From Mucilaginibacter sp. cycad4 (GTDB lineage: Bacteria > Bacteroidota > Bacteroidia > Sphingobacteriales > Sphingobacteriaceae), in assembly GCF_034263275.1 (NCBI RefSeq), contig NZ_CP139559.1, forward strand, positions 2,790,001 to 2,854,000: DNA of 64,000 bases, given 5' to 3'. The notes under the pieces were generated by a model that saw nothing but the letters and a program-made list of their open reading frames with translations, ran no database searches and was not told where the DNA came from. The position numbers were made by a program, and so were the translations under genes. This document shows, in pieces, positions 17,005 through 25,907 of the stretch; the stretch's first letter is position 1; the number at the start of each line of letters is the position of its first letter.

Positions 17005-18362
17005 TAAAAGCAATTGCCCAAAAATTAAACGGCTTTTTTATTAATGGCCATGAACGTACTTTAAAAGCAAAAAAGAATGTATTCCTTTCATTGATTCTGA
17101 AAGGAATAACGATAGCTATAAGTTTAGTAATGATTCCGCTAACTATTAGCTATGTTAATGCAACGCAATATGGCATATGGCTAACATTGAGCTCAATAGT
17201 TGGCTGGTTTAATTTTTTCGACATCGGTTTAGGTCATGGTCTAAAAAACAAACTTGCCGAAGCTAACGCATTAGGCAACATAGTTAATTCAAGAACATAC
17301 ATCAGCACAACTTACGTTATAATAACTATAATTGTTAGCGTGGTATTCGTTTTGTTCTTTATAGCTAATTTTTTTATAGACTGGGGAAAAGTTCTAAATT
17401 CTGCCATTGTGCCGCCAACCGAACTAAATACCATTGTAATAATTATATTTGCGAGTTTTTGTGTTCAACTTATTTTGCAAATATTATCAAGCGTTCTTAC
17501 TGCGCTACATGCTATAGCAAAAATTTCTGTAATAAATGCGATTGGTCAATTAGGCTGCCTAATTAGCATCTATATTTTAACTAAACGAACCGAGGGATCA
17601 TTATTAAACCTCGTTATGGCTTTAACATTAATACCAATAGTAGTTCAGGTTATAGCCACGATATATTATTTCAATGTTAGGTATGTGGAATTGAAGCCAA
17701 GCCTAAAACTGGTAGATTTTAAATTTGCCAAATCACTGCTCAGCTTAGGTGGTGCATTCTTTTTTGTACAAATAGGAGGATTGTTATTATTTCAAACAGA
17801 CAATATTGTTGTAACTCAACTTTTCGGCCCACATGAGGTGACGATATTCAATATAAGCTATAAGTTGTTTTCTATCATAAATCTTATTTTTACAATAATT
17901 ATGAATCCATTTTGGCCGGCTTTCACTGATGCCTATGCAAAAAATGATACCGATTGGATAAAATCGGTATTTAAAAAAATGTATAAGTACTTCTTTGGAC
18001 TATCTATTATCGCTTTTATACTCTTGCTTGTGTCTCCTTTTGTATTTAAGATCTGGCTGGGTAAAAATATAGCAGTGCCATTCCCGTTATCATTAACTAT
18101 GACTGTTTACGTTATTTGTATTTGTTGGATGACAATTCCGTGTTTTTTGGTTAATGGAATAGGAAAGATAAGGTTACAGATATACTTATATATCATCAGT
18201 TCGGCTATAAATATTCCATTGGCAATACTTTGGGGCAAGTGGTTTGGGTTAATAGGTGTAACTATTTCCAACATATTAGTGTTAATAATGATGAGTATTG
18301 TCCTATCTATTCAGTGTAAAAAAATCCTGAATAATAATGCGTACGGCATTTGGGATATGTAG
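17001..18362 (+). CDS. wzx: Wzx-like polysaccharide flippase (MOP superfamily)
   Basis: A 453-residue protein with about 12-14 hydrophobic helices, of the polysaccharide-biosynthesis/MATE-like group that flips undecaprenyl-linked repeat units across the inner membrane. The N-terminal IPLTISYVNATQYGIWLTL and FDIGLGHGLKNKLAEA are typical of Wzx relatives. Its ATG overlaps the wzz stop by 4 bp. The DNA is visibly more AT-rich than its surroundings, as is common for variable glycan loci. The sugar unit it moves cannot be told from sequence. Confidence 0.87.
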   Translation: MIKAIAQKLNGFFINGHERTLKAKKNVFLSLILKGITIAISLVMIPLTISYVNATQYGIWLTLSSIVGWFNFFDIGLGHGLKNKLAEANALGNIVNSRTYISTTYVIITIIVSVVFVLFFIANFFIDWGKVLNSAIVPPTELNTIVIIIFASFCVQLILQILSSVLTALHAIAKISVINAIGQLGCLISIYILTKRTEGSLLNLVMALTLIPIVVQVIATIYYFNVRYVELKPSLKLVDFKFAKSLLSLGGAFFFVQIGGLLLFQTDNIVVTQLFGPHEVTIFNISYKLFSIINLIFTIIMNPFWPAFTDAYAKNDTDWIKSVFKKMYKYFFGLSIIAFILLLVSPFVFKIWLGKNIAVPFPLSLTMTVYVICICWMTIPCFLVNGIGKIRLQIYLYIISSAINIPLAILWGKWFGLIGVTISNILVLIMMSIVLSIQCKKILNNNAYGIWDM

Positions 18363-18401
18363 TTTTAGAAGAGTAATCGGGATTTACAAGTGATCAAAGT
18401 A

Positions 18402-18998
18402 ATGTATAAGTCATATCAAAAAATATATTTAAGTATCTATGAAAGGGCCTGCAGGTTTTTTACATCAATTTATTTTTTGATAAACGGTGTTAAATTCAGA
18501 CGTTTTTCGACCATTGGAATTCCATTGCTTGATATTGATAAAGATTGTATATGTGAATTTGGCGAAAGTTTCACGATGGTCAATAAAGACAAATTTGCAA
18601 CACTTGGTAGAAATAACCGTTGTAAAATAGTGGTTGCCAATAAAGCAAAGCTTGTAATTGGCGAGAAAGTAGCCATGAGTAATACTACAATCGTAGCATC
18701 CTTATCCGTCAAATTAGGAAACAATGTAATGATTGGCGGTGGCGTTACAATAGTAGACACTGATTTCCATTCGCTTAACCCCAATCATTGGCATACCGCT
18801 GCCGATTTGATAAATATGAAGAAAGCCCCGGTTATCATTAATGACAACGTGTTCATCGGGATGAATACTATTATCCTTAAAGGAGTAGTTATAGGATCAA
18901 ATACAGTAATTGCAGCAGGCTCAGTTGTAGCGAAAAGTATTCCGGACAATCAGATCTGGGGAGGTAATCCAGCCAAATTCATTAAAAATAACGCGTAG
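18402..18998 (+). CDS. Hexapeptide-repeat acyltransferase (acetyltransferase)
   Basis: About 198 residues. The C-terminal half forms a left-handed beta-helix built from hexapeptides (GNNVMIGGGVTIVDTDFH, NVFIGMNTIILKGVVIGSNT, VIAAGSVVAKSIPDN) and ends with the usual WGGNPAKFIK. These are marks of the WcaF/NodL-like O-acetyltransferases that decorate sugars using acetyl-CoA. An in-frame GTG at 18390 would add four codons; the ATG at 18402 is preferred. It lies between wzx and a fucosyltransferase gene and probably O-acetylates a residue of the repeat unit. Confidence 0.85.
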   Translation: MYKSYQKIYLSIYERACRFFTSIYFLINGVKFRRFSTIGIPLLDIDKDCICEFGESFTMVNKDKFATLGRNNRCKIVVANKAKLVIGEKVAMSNTTIVASLSVKLGNNVMIGGGVTIVDTDFHSLNPNHWHTAADLINMKKAPVIINDNVFIGMNTIILKGVVIGSNTVIAAGSVVAKSIPDNQIWGGNPAKFIKNNA

Positions 18999-19006
18999 GC
19001 TTAAAG

Positions 19007-19882
19007 ATGGATATAGTGATTTTATACAACGGTTTGGGTAATCAAATGTCGCAATATGCTTTTTATTTACAAAAAAGACATCAAAACAAATCAACTTATC
19101 TGTTATCGTTATGCCAAGTACATAACGGGTTTGAATTGGAGAATATTTTCAATATTGCTTATCAAGAAAAGTTGTTTATTAAACCCCTTTATTTACTATT
19201 CCGAATTTTGAAAATTGAAAAATTAAAAGTAATATCAACACCCTTAAAATTTTTATTAAAATCAATAGGGTTTAATGTTGTTTCTGAAAACTTTAATTAC
19301 AACTTTAATGAAAATTTTCTAAAACCTTCAGAAGCTATCACTTTTTATGAGGGTGGCTGGCATTCGGAAAAATATTTCATCGATGTAAAAGATTCTGTTA
19401 TTGATAGTTTTCGGTTTACAGAGCCTTCAGATCAGGAAAATATATTGCTTGCTAAAGATATACTCAACAGTAACAGTGTGTGTATCCATGTCAGGCGGGG
19501 AGATTATCTGGATGCCACAAATATTAATATGTTTGGAGGAGTTTGCACTTTGGATTACTTTAATAAAGCGATAGACTATATAAAAGCAAGGATTCCGAAT
19601 GCGCATTTTTTTATTTTTTCTAATGATATTGATTGGGTCAAAATCAATTTGAATATAGAAAGAGTTACTTATGTAACAGCTAATAAGAAAGCCAATTCGT
19701 GGAAGGACATGTACTTGATGTCGATATGTAAACACAATATAATTTCAAATAGCACATTTAGTTGGTGGGGCGCATGGCTCAATAAAAATGAGAAAAAAAT
19801 AGTTGTATGCCCAAATCATTTTTTAAAAAATGATATAGATACGGATGTTTATCCTTCTTCCTGGATCCGAATAAAGACTTGA
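19007..19882 (+). CDS. GT11 alpha-1,2-fucosyltransferase-like glycosyltransferase
   Basis: A 291-residue GT11 enzyme. Seen: the N-terminal GLGNQMSQYAFY loop, the GDP-fucose-binding motif HVRRGDY (residues 161-167), and the C-terminal SNSTFSWWGAWLN. These three motifs in this order define the family, which moves fucose from GDP-fucose to galactose or a similar sugar. It is soluble, acting at the cytosolic face of the membrane. It starts 8 bp after the acyltransferase stop. It implies fucose (or a related deoxy sugar) in the polymer. The GDP-fucose synthesis genes are not in the window. Confidence 0.92.
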   Translation: MDIVILYNGLGNQMSQYAFYLQKRHQNKSTYLLSLCQVHNGFELENIFNIAYQEKLFIKPLYLLFRILKIEKLKVISTPLKFLLKSIGFNVVSENFNYNFNENFLKPSEAITFYEGGWHSEKYFIDVKDSVIDSFRFTEPSDQENILLAKDILNSNSVCIHVRRGDYLDATNINMFGGVCTLDYFNKAIDYIKARIPNAHFFIFSNDIDWVKINLNIERVTYVTANKKANSWKDMYLMSICKHNIISNSTFSWWGAWLNKNEKKIVVCPNHFLKNDIDTDVYPSSWIRIKT

Positions 19883-19927
19883 TATCTTTAACACCAAAAC
19901 CAGCTTTTATTTAATTAAAGTAATAAA

Positions 19928-21157
19928 ATGAGAAACGCAATATTTACAATTTGTGCTAAAAATTATATGGCCCATGCAAAAACATTGGCCGATTCTATAA
20001 AGAAATTTCACCCAGAATGTGACTTTTTTATTTTACTATCTGACGAACTGGACGGTAATGATTTAAACTGTGATTATCAAATCATAGAATCGAAAGATAT
20101 AGGAATAAAAGGGTTTGAAAAAATGGCTTTTCAATATGATGTTATTGAGTTTAGTACATCTGTTAAACCATATTTTATTAAGAAACTATTTAATCAGGGT
20201 TACGAAAAAGTGCTTTATATAGACCCCGATATGGTAGTTTATAGCTCACTCAACTTTATCCTTGATCAACTGGATAGCTATGCTGCTGTCTTGACCCCAC
20301 ATTTATTGAAACCATACGTAAATTATACCGGGGCTACCTCAGAAGAAGAATTACTGTTTGTTGGTATATACAATCTCGGCTTTTTTGCTGTAAAGAATTC
20401 TTCTACGGGTAACCACATTACCAATTGGTGGATCGAAAAGCTTAGCAACCAGTGCTATGCCGATAAAGAAGACGCCTTACATGTTGATCAAAAGTGGATG
20501 GATTTTCTGCCTTCGTTATACACCCGGGAGGTGCTAATATTAAGGCACCCCGGCGTTAATCTTGCGTTTTGGAATTTTCATGAAAGAACTCTTTACAAAG
20601 AAAACGAAACATACTTTGTTGATGATAAGGATACCCCCCTTGTCATTCTGCACTTTTCTGGGCTTGACGCCGATAATCCGGAGGCTGTTTGTCGCAAACA
20701 AACAAAATATACCTTATCAACAATACCCGAATACCGCGAACTGTTTGAATCATATATTAAATCACTTGAAGCAAATGGCGTTGACAGTCTAAGTAAACTA
20801 TTGTATAAATACAGCCAGTTTGATAATGAAGTACCTATACTCAAATATCACAGGCGGTTGTTCAGGGGCTTAACTACAGAAGGGCATCGTTTCGAAAATT
20901 TATTTTCAACTACCGGTAATTCTTACTATAACTTTTTGTTAAAGAATAAGGTGATGCTTATTGACAATGATGGCAAATACAAAGCATTGAAAAAAACATA
21001 TGGAAAAGATCCTGCCATCTTTAATAAAGTTTTTAAAGCCTTAATAATATTTAAGAACCTATTCGGGATGAAAAAGTATTATTTGATGATACGCTTTTTT
21101 GCTATTTATAACCGGTTTGAAAAACAAACCTTTTTGGTAAACGAGAGAAATAGATAA
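19928..21157 (+). CDS. GT8-like glycosyltransferase
   Basis: A 409-residue GT-A-fold transferase. The N-terminal IFTICAKNYMAHAKTLADSI and the metal-binding YIDPDMVVYSSL (a DxD motif) resemble GT8 and similar nucleotide-sugar transferases. HFSGLDADN further on fits the usual HF-G substrate loop. The C-terminal 150 residues (after about 260) are helical and not recognised. It sits inside the glycan operon, with two bases before the next gene. Donor and acceptor are unknown. Confidence 0.8.
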   Translation: MRNAIFTICAKNYMAHAKTLADSIKKFHPECDFFILLSDELDGNDLNCDYQIIESKDIGIKGFEKMAFQYDVIEFSTSVKPYFIKKLFNQGYEKVLYIDPDMVVYSSLNFILDQLDSYAAVLTPHLLKPYVNYTGATSEEELLFVGIYNLGFFAVKNSSTGNHITNWWIEKLSNQCYADKEDALHVDQKWMDFLPSLYTREVLILRHPGVNLAFWNFHERTLYKENETYFVDDKDTPLVILHFSGLDADNPEAVCRKQTKYTLSTIPEYRELFESYIKSLEANGVDSLSKLLYKYSQFDNEVPILKYHRRLFRGLTTEGHRFENLFSTTGNSYYNFLLKNKVMLIDNDGKYKALKKTYGKDPAIFNKVFKALIIFKNLFGMKKYYLMIRFFAIYNRFEKQTFLVNERNR

Positions 21158-21159
21158 AT

Positions 21160-22311
21160 ATGAAGATCGCATTTGATGGAATTGTGCTATCAAAACAAGC
21201 CACTGGTGTAGCAGATATCACAATATCGATCATAAATTCGTTTGTGAAAAATTTTGAAAACGACGAAATATTTATTTTGGTAAACAATCCTTTAAGTGAG
21301 GACGTTCTTTCGCGGATTAACATCACAAATAAAGTGAAGATAATTCAAAAGCAACTTCCTTTTCTTAGATCTATAAATTTACTATGGTCGGTTTTTAAAT
21401 TAAATCAAATAATCAGGGAATTAGATCCGGATGTATTTATTGAATCAAATTTTACAATAACACCATTTTTCTTTCCGTCAAAACCCCAATTAGTCGTTTA
21501 TGTACATGATGTCGCTTTTTTAGAGTATCCGCAAACAGTAAAATGCATAACCAAAACTCATTTGGGCCTTTTCTTTAAACGATCATTAAAAAGGGCTGAT
21601 TTGATATGGACTAATAGTGAGTATACAAAACAACGATTAGAAAAGCATTTTAAGCAAATTATTGCCGGGAAAAGTGTATTTGCTGGAAGCGGTATTAACT
21701 CCGCATTTCTAAAAAAACGTAATGAAGTTAGCAACTTAACAGAAACAAACTTCCAGGTGGGCAATCTAACTATCGATTTTGATTATTTTTTATTCGTTGG
21801 CACCATAGAGCCGCGAAAAAACATTTCGTTCTTATTGAAATTATTTGCTGTTCTAAAAGATGAAAAGAAGCGTTTGATTATTGTTGGCGGAAAAGGCTGG
21901 GGAAAAGAAGACAAAATTATTAGCGACATTATAACTACAAACGGATATCCTAAAGATCGATTAGTATTTACAGGGTATGTAAAAGCCAATGAGTTGGTTG
22001 CGTTATATAAACATGCAACTATGTTCATTTCAACATCATTAAATGAAGGTCTGGGCTTACCTCAGCTCGAGGCGATGGCCTGCGGTTGCCCCGTGATAAC
22101 ACCTCATAATTCTGCCATGATAGAGGTAGTAAAGGATGCCGGTATAACGGTTGATAACTGGGATTTAAATAAGTGGGAAGAAGCTATTAAACACCTTGAA
22201 TCACACAAGGACGAATATAGAATGAAGGGCTTTTTGCGGGTACAACAATATGATTGGGATGAAACAATAAAGAAGATATATAGCGAGCACCTGGCTTTGA
22301 TTCATAAATGA
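21160..22311 (+). CDS. GT4 family glycosyltransferase
   Basis: A 383-residue GT-B enzyme. The N-terminal domain shows FVEPDVFIESN-like and VYVHDVAFLEYP stretches. The C-terminal nucleotide-sugar domain carries FVGTIEPRKNI and STSLNEGLGLPQLEAMACGCPVI, where the E-x7-E motif of GT4 lies. The likely job is adding one sugar to the lipid-linked repeat unit at the inner face of the membrane. It starts 2 bp after the previous stop and is followed by the Wzy-like gene after 36 bp. It resembles the GT4 at 23615 in layout, so the two may be old duplicates. Confidence 0.9.
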   Translation: MKIAFDGIVLSKQATGVADITISIINSFVKNFENDEIFILVNNPLSEDVLSRINITNKVKIIQKQLPFLRSINLLWSVFKLNQIIRELDPDVFIESNFTITPFFFPSKPQLVVYVHDVAFLEYPQTVKCITKTHLGLFFKRSLKRADLIWTNSEYTKQRLEKHFKQIIAGKSVFAGSGINSAFLKKRNEVSNLTETNFQVGNLTIDFDYFLFVGTIEPRKNISFLLKLFAVLKDEKKRLIIVGGKGWGKEDKIISDIITTNGYPKDRLVFTGYVKANELVALYKHATMFISTSLNEGLGLPQLEAMACGCPVITPHNSAMIEVVKDAGITVDNWDLNKWEEAIKHLESHKDEYRMKGFLRVQQYDWDETIKKIYSEHLALIHK

Positions 22312-22347
22312 GAGCAATAATAGCTATAAAAAAATTCAAATTTTGTT

Positions 22348-23598
22348 ATGACAATAAATGCAGTTATAAGCGAACCGAAGGATCAGCCGATTAAAAACCT
22401 CATCTTCAAGTGGTTTTTAATATCTATTCCTTTTTCACAAGCCCTGACAATAAATATCTCCTTTCCATTAAAGATCGCCGAAGTTCTTTTGGTATTCCTG
22501 ATATCTTTTGAAGTTACTACGAGGGGAATATTAAAATGGCATTTAGATAAAACTGTGACATGGGTATTATTTTCATTTGTTATGTTGATTATCATTTCTA
22601 TGATAGTTAATATTTTTTACAGTTACCCGTATGAATTGGCACAAAATGTAACTCGGTTGGGCCCTGTTTTCGATACTGTTTTTAAGTTTTTTTACATCCT
22701 GTTAGCAATTTGTTCATTATTCATAACCCGCCATCTCTTTAACGCCGATCAAAGAAATATATCTTTTTTCTTTATCGGAGCTATCGCGTCAGCTTCTTAT
22801 GCATGGTATTTGTTTGTATCAGGCATATTAAAAATACCTGTATTATTATTACCCGGGATGGATGCTAATAGTCAGGTATATGATGTTGGATTTGGAGATA
22901 TAATCAGAAGTGGAACCTTTCGTGAAGGAAATTATATGGGCTTTTACCTTTTAGTAGCGGGCATACTTGCTGTTTATTATAAGTATAGTAAACTATCTAT
23001 CTTCTTCTTTGCCAGCATCATCACAACATTTTCAACAACGGCCATTTTTTGTTCTGTATTGTTTTTTGTAATCTGTTTATTTCATAAGTATAAAAAACAC
23101 AAATTCAAGCTAGTTGCATCCCTGGTTTTTATTTTTGCCACGATTATTTTGTTAGTGCAGGTTAGCCCAGGCATTAAAACGTTGTTATATAATAAAGTCT
23201 TTGGAAGTGAAGATACCGTTGAAAACTCAAATGATATCTTCTCAAAGGCAGACCGTTTAAATACAGTTTTAGTGTCTATGGAAATAGTCGCGGATAATCC
23301 GATATTAGGAGTTGGCCCCGCTAATTTTGGACTACATTTTTCACATTATAACCTTGGCGTCGACTTTGAACAGGACGTAAAGAAAATCCCCAATAATATT
23401 TATATGGAGATATTGTCGGAATGCGGGGGAGTAACTTTTCTTGTGTTTGTTTTTCTACTATGGATAATTTTTAATTATGGAAGAAAAAAATCGTATATAC
23501 TCGGAGCCGGGTTACTTGCCTCTTTTATATACTTTTTTGCATTTCCGACTTTCACTATGTTATTTATATGGGTATTTCTGGGTATAGTTTTATCATAA
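22348..23598 (+). CDS. wzy: Wzy-like polysaccharide polymerase / O-antigen ligase family
   Basis: A 416-residue protein with about 10-12 hydrophobic helices and a periplasmic loop containing RSGTFREGNYMGFYL and NPILGVGPANFG. These match the Wzy_C/O-antigen ligase family, where the Arg-bearing loop and the conserved VGPANFG-like segment support polymerisation. Being in the middle of a cluster with Wzx and Wzz, it is more probably the polymerase than the WaaL-type ligase. The two are hard to tell apart by sequence alone. The gene is AT-rich. Confidence 0.85.
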   Translation: MTINAVISEPKDQPIKNLIFKWFLISIPFSQALTINISFPLKIAEVLLVFLISFEVTTRGILKWHLDKTVTWVLFSFVMLIIISMIVNIFYSYPYELAQNVTRLGPVFDTVFKFFYILLAICSLFITRHLFNADQRNISFFFIGAIASASYAWYLFVSGILKIPVLLLPGMDANSQVYDVGFGDIIRSGTFREGNYMGFYLLVAGILAVYYKYSKLSIFFFASIITTFSTTAIFCSVLFFVICLFHKYKKHKFKLVASLVFIFATIILLVQVSPGIKTLLYNKVFGSEDTVENSNDIFSKADRLNTVLVSMEIVADNPILGVGPANFGLHFSHYNLGVDFEQDVKKIPNNIYMEILSECGGVTFLVFVFLLWIIFNYGRKKSYILGAGLLASFIYFFAFPTFTMLFIWVFLGIVLS

Positions 23599-23614
23599 CC
23601 ATTTATTACAAATT

Positions 23615-24670
23615 ATGATCATCGTTAATGCCCGCTTCCTTACCCAAAAACTCACAGGGGCACAGCGTTTCGCCATTGAAATAGCAAAGCGATTAAAAAC
23701 AATGATGCCCGGCGTTGTCTTTGTAGCCCCATTGAATGTCATTCATCATGAACTTGCGACACAGCTTAATGTAATCATTATTGGGAAACATAAAGGAGTA
23801 GCATGGGAACAGATTGATTTGCCGCTGTATCTTAAAAAAATTAACAAACCGCTGCTTATTAATTTATGTAATGTTGCGCCGTTATTTTATAATAACCAGG
23901 TGATAACCATACATGACGTTGCCTTTTTAGTTAATCCCCAATGGTTCAGCAAAAATTTTGTAAGATTTTATAAATTTCTGATTCCGCAAATCAGCAAAAA
24001 AGCTAAGCTCATATTCACTGTCAGCGAATTTTCAAAAGCCGAAATTATAAAGTACCTCCATGTTGATGCCACAAAAATAAAGGTGATATATAATGGGGTA
24101 TCCGGGCTCCTCTCTCCAATCCCAGTTAAAACAGATTATGGAGAATATGTATTAACTGTAGGCTCAATTGATAAACGTAAAAATATCATGAACCTTGCAC
24201 AAGCTTTCGGGTTAATTAAGCATAAAGGTACTAAGCTTATAATAGTTGGCGATAGTAACGCCATTTTCAACAACGCGGGAAATGAAAATTTGAAAGCGCA
24301 CCAGGACATTATATTTACCGGCCGGGTTAATGATCATGAACTGGCCGGTTTATATGAAGAAGCGCGGTTGTTTGTTTATCCAAGTTTATATGAAGGTTTC
24401 GGAATTCCGCCGCTTGAGGCAATGGCTCATAGCTGCCCAACAATAGTATCTGACATAGACAGTTTGCACGAAGTTTGCGGCGATGCCAGTATTTATGTAA
24501 ACCCGCTTAATGTAACTGACATTGCAAAAGGTATCGATTTACTTTTTGATGATGCAGTATTACGCGACACTCTTGTTATAAACGGCAAACAAAATATAAA
24601 GCGGTTTAGCTGGGAAACTTCGGCCAGGCAAATTGTCAATTCCATTACTCATTTAATTACACCACCTTGA
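23615..24670 (+). CDS. GT4 family glycosyltransferase
   Basis: A 351-residue GT-B enzyme with VITIHDVAFLVNPQWFSK in the N-terminal half and VGSIDKRKNIMNL plus YPSLYEGFGIPPLEAMAHS in the C-terminal half, the latter holding the E-x7-E motif of GT4. It is of the type often called mannosyl- or rhamnosyltransferase, but the sugar cannot be fixed from sequence. Its TGA overlaps the TTG start of the next gene by 4 bp, indicating translational coupling. Confidence 0.9.
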   Translation: MIIVNARFLTQKLTGAQRFAIEIAKRLKTMMPGVVFVAPLNVIHHELATQLNVIIIGKHKGVAWEQIDLPLYLKKINKPLLINLCNVAPLFYNNQVITIHDVAFLVNPQWFSKNFVRFYKFLIPQISKKAKLIFTVSEFSKAEIIKYLHVDATKIKVIYNGVSGLLSPIPVKTDYGEYVLTVGSIDKRKNIMNLAQAFGLIKHKGTKLIIVGDSNAIFNNAGNENLKAHQDIIFTGRVNDHELAGLYEEARLFVYPSLYEGFGIPPLEAMAHSCPTIVSDIDSLHEVCGDASIYVNPLNVTDIAKGIDLLFDDAVLRDTLVINGKQNIKRFSWETSARQIVNSITHLITPP

Positions 24671-25785
24671 AAGTTGCATTAGTACACGAATGGCTTACCG
24701 TAATTGGTGGCTCTGAAAACGTTTTTAAAGAAATTGCCGCATTATATTCCGATGCGGATATTTATACGCTTGTAGCCCGCGAGGAAACCATTGTTAAGCT
24801 TGGCCTTTCCGGGCATAAGATAAACACTTCTTTTATTCAGAAACTGCCATTTGCAAAAACTAAATACCGGGCCTACCTGCCTTTATTTCCTTTGGCTATT
24901 GAGCAGTTTGATTTATCAAGCTATGATCTGATTATATCATCCTCACACGCTGTGGCTAAAGGAGCTTTAACCAATTCAAACCAAATGCATATCTGTTATT
25001 GCCATTCGCCGATACGCTATGCATGGGACCTTCATCATCAATATTTAAAAGAATCAGGATTGAATAAAGGTTTAAAAGGATTTATAGCGAAATACCTGCT
25101 GCACCGCATAAGGAACTGGGATATTATAAGCACCAACAGGGTTGATCATTTTATCGCCAATTCAAATTACATAGCCAGGCGAATTAAAAAAATCTACGGC
25201 CGTGAAAGTACAGTTATATACCCCAATGTAGCCACGGAAGATTTTTTACCCGCTTATGAAAAAAAGGATTACTACGTGACCTGTTCACGATTTGTCCCCT
25301 ATAAAAAAATTGACCTGATTGTACAGGCCTTTGCTCAAATGCCTGATAAAAAATTATATGTTATTGGCGAAGGACCAGATTTTAAAAAGGTGAGCAAATT
25401 AACTACTCCTAATACAATATTACTTGGCTATCAGCCTTTTGACATACTCAAAAAATACCTGGCCGATGCCAAAGCCTTTGTGTTTGCGGCCGAAGAGGAC
25501 TTTGGCATTTTACCTGTTGAAGCCCAGGCCTGTGGTACTCCTGTAATTGCTTTTGGTAAAGGGGGGGCGTTGGAAAGTGTTGTAGAGAATAAAACGGGAA
25601 TATTCTTCTATGAACAGTCTGCCTGGGCCATTAAAGACGCAGTGGAGCGTTTCGAGGTTAACGAATCGTTATTTAATTATAAAGAAATCGCCAGACACGC
25701 TTCTTGTTTCTCAACAGATATATTTAAAAATGAGCTACTTATCTACATTAATAATAAAATACAAAATAAAATGAAGAATAATTAG
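24667..25785 (+). CDS. GT4 family glycosyltransferase with TTG start
   Basis: A 372-residue GT-B enzyme. The N-terminus KVALVHEWLTVIGGSENV is a strong match to the WbaZ-like start of the family (VALVHDWL...GGxE), which fixes the start at the TTG of 24667-24669. No ATG lies nearby. The C-terminal half has the nucleotide-sugar site ADAKAFVFAAEEDFGILPVEAQACGTPVI with E-x7-E. It ends the run of glycosyltransferases and is followed by about 120 bp with its own promoter signal before the sugar-phosphate transferase. The sugar specificity is unknown. Confidence 0.9.
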   Translation: MKVALVHEWLTVIGGSENVFKEIAALYSDADIYTLVAREETIVKLGLSGHKINTSFIQKLPFAKTKYRAYLPLFPLAIEQFDLSSYDLIISSSHAVAKGALTNSNQMHICYCHSPIRYAWDLHHQYLKESGLNKGLKGFIAKYLLHRIRNWDIISTNRVDHFIANSNYIARRIKKIYGRESTVIYPNVATEDFLPAYEKKDYYVTCSRFVPYKKIDLIVQAFAQMPDKKLYVIGEGPDFKKVSKLTTPNTILLGYQPFDILKKYLADAKAFVFAAEEDFGILPVEAQACGTPVIAFGKGGALESVVENKTGIFFYEQSAWAIKDAVERFEVNESLFNYKEIARHASCFSTDIFKNELLIYINNKIQNKMKNN

Positions 25786-25877
25786 TTTTTAATTGTAGCG
25801 TTGTCAGCGAAGCCCCCGTAATTAAGTTTAATAAATATTGATTTTATTTAAAAACAATTCGTTTTAGTAAAAATTTT

Positions 25878-25885
25878 TATATTTG
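25878..25885 (+). promoter_or_regulatory. Candidate -7 box before the initiating sugar transferase gene
   Basis: TATATTTG fits TAnnTTTG exactly and lies 22 bp before the ATG at 25908, giving a very short leader. No TTTG at the usual -33 spacing was found. It would allow the transferase gene to be expressed apart from the rest of the locus. Confidence 0.5.
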
Positions 25886-25907
25886 CACAACTTAACCTTG
25901 ATCGCAA

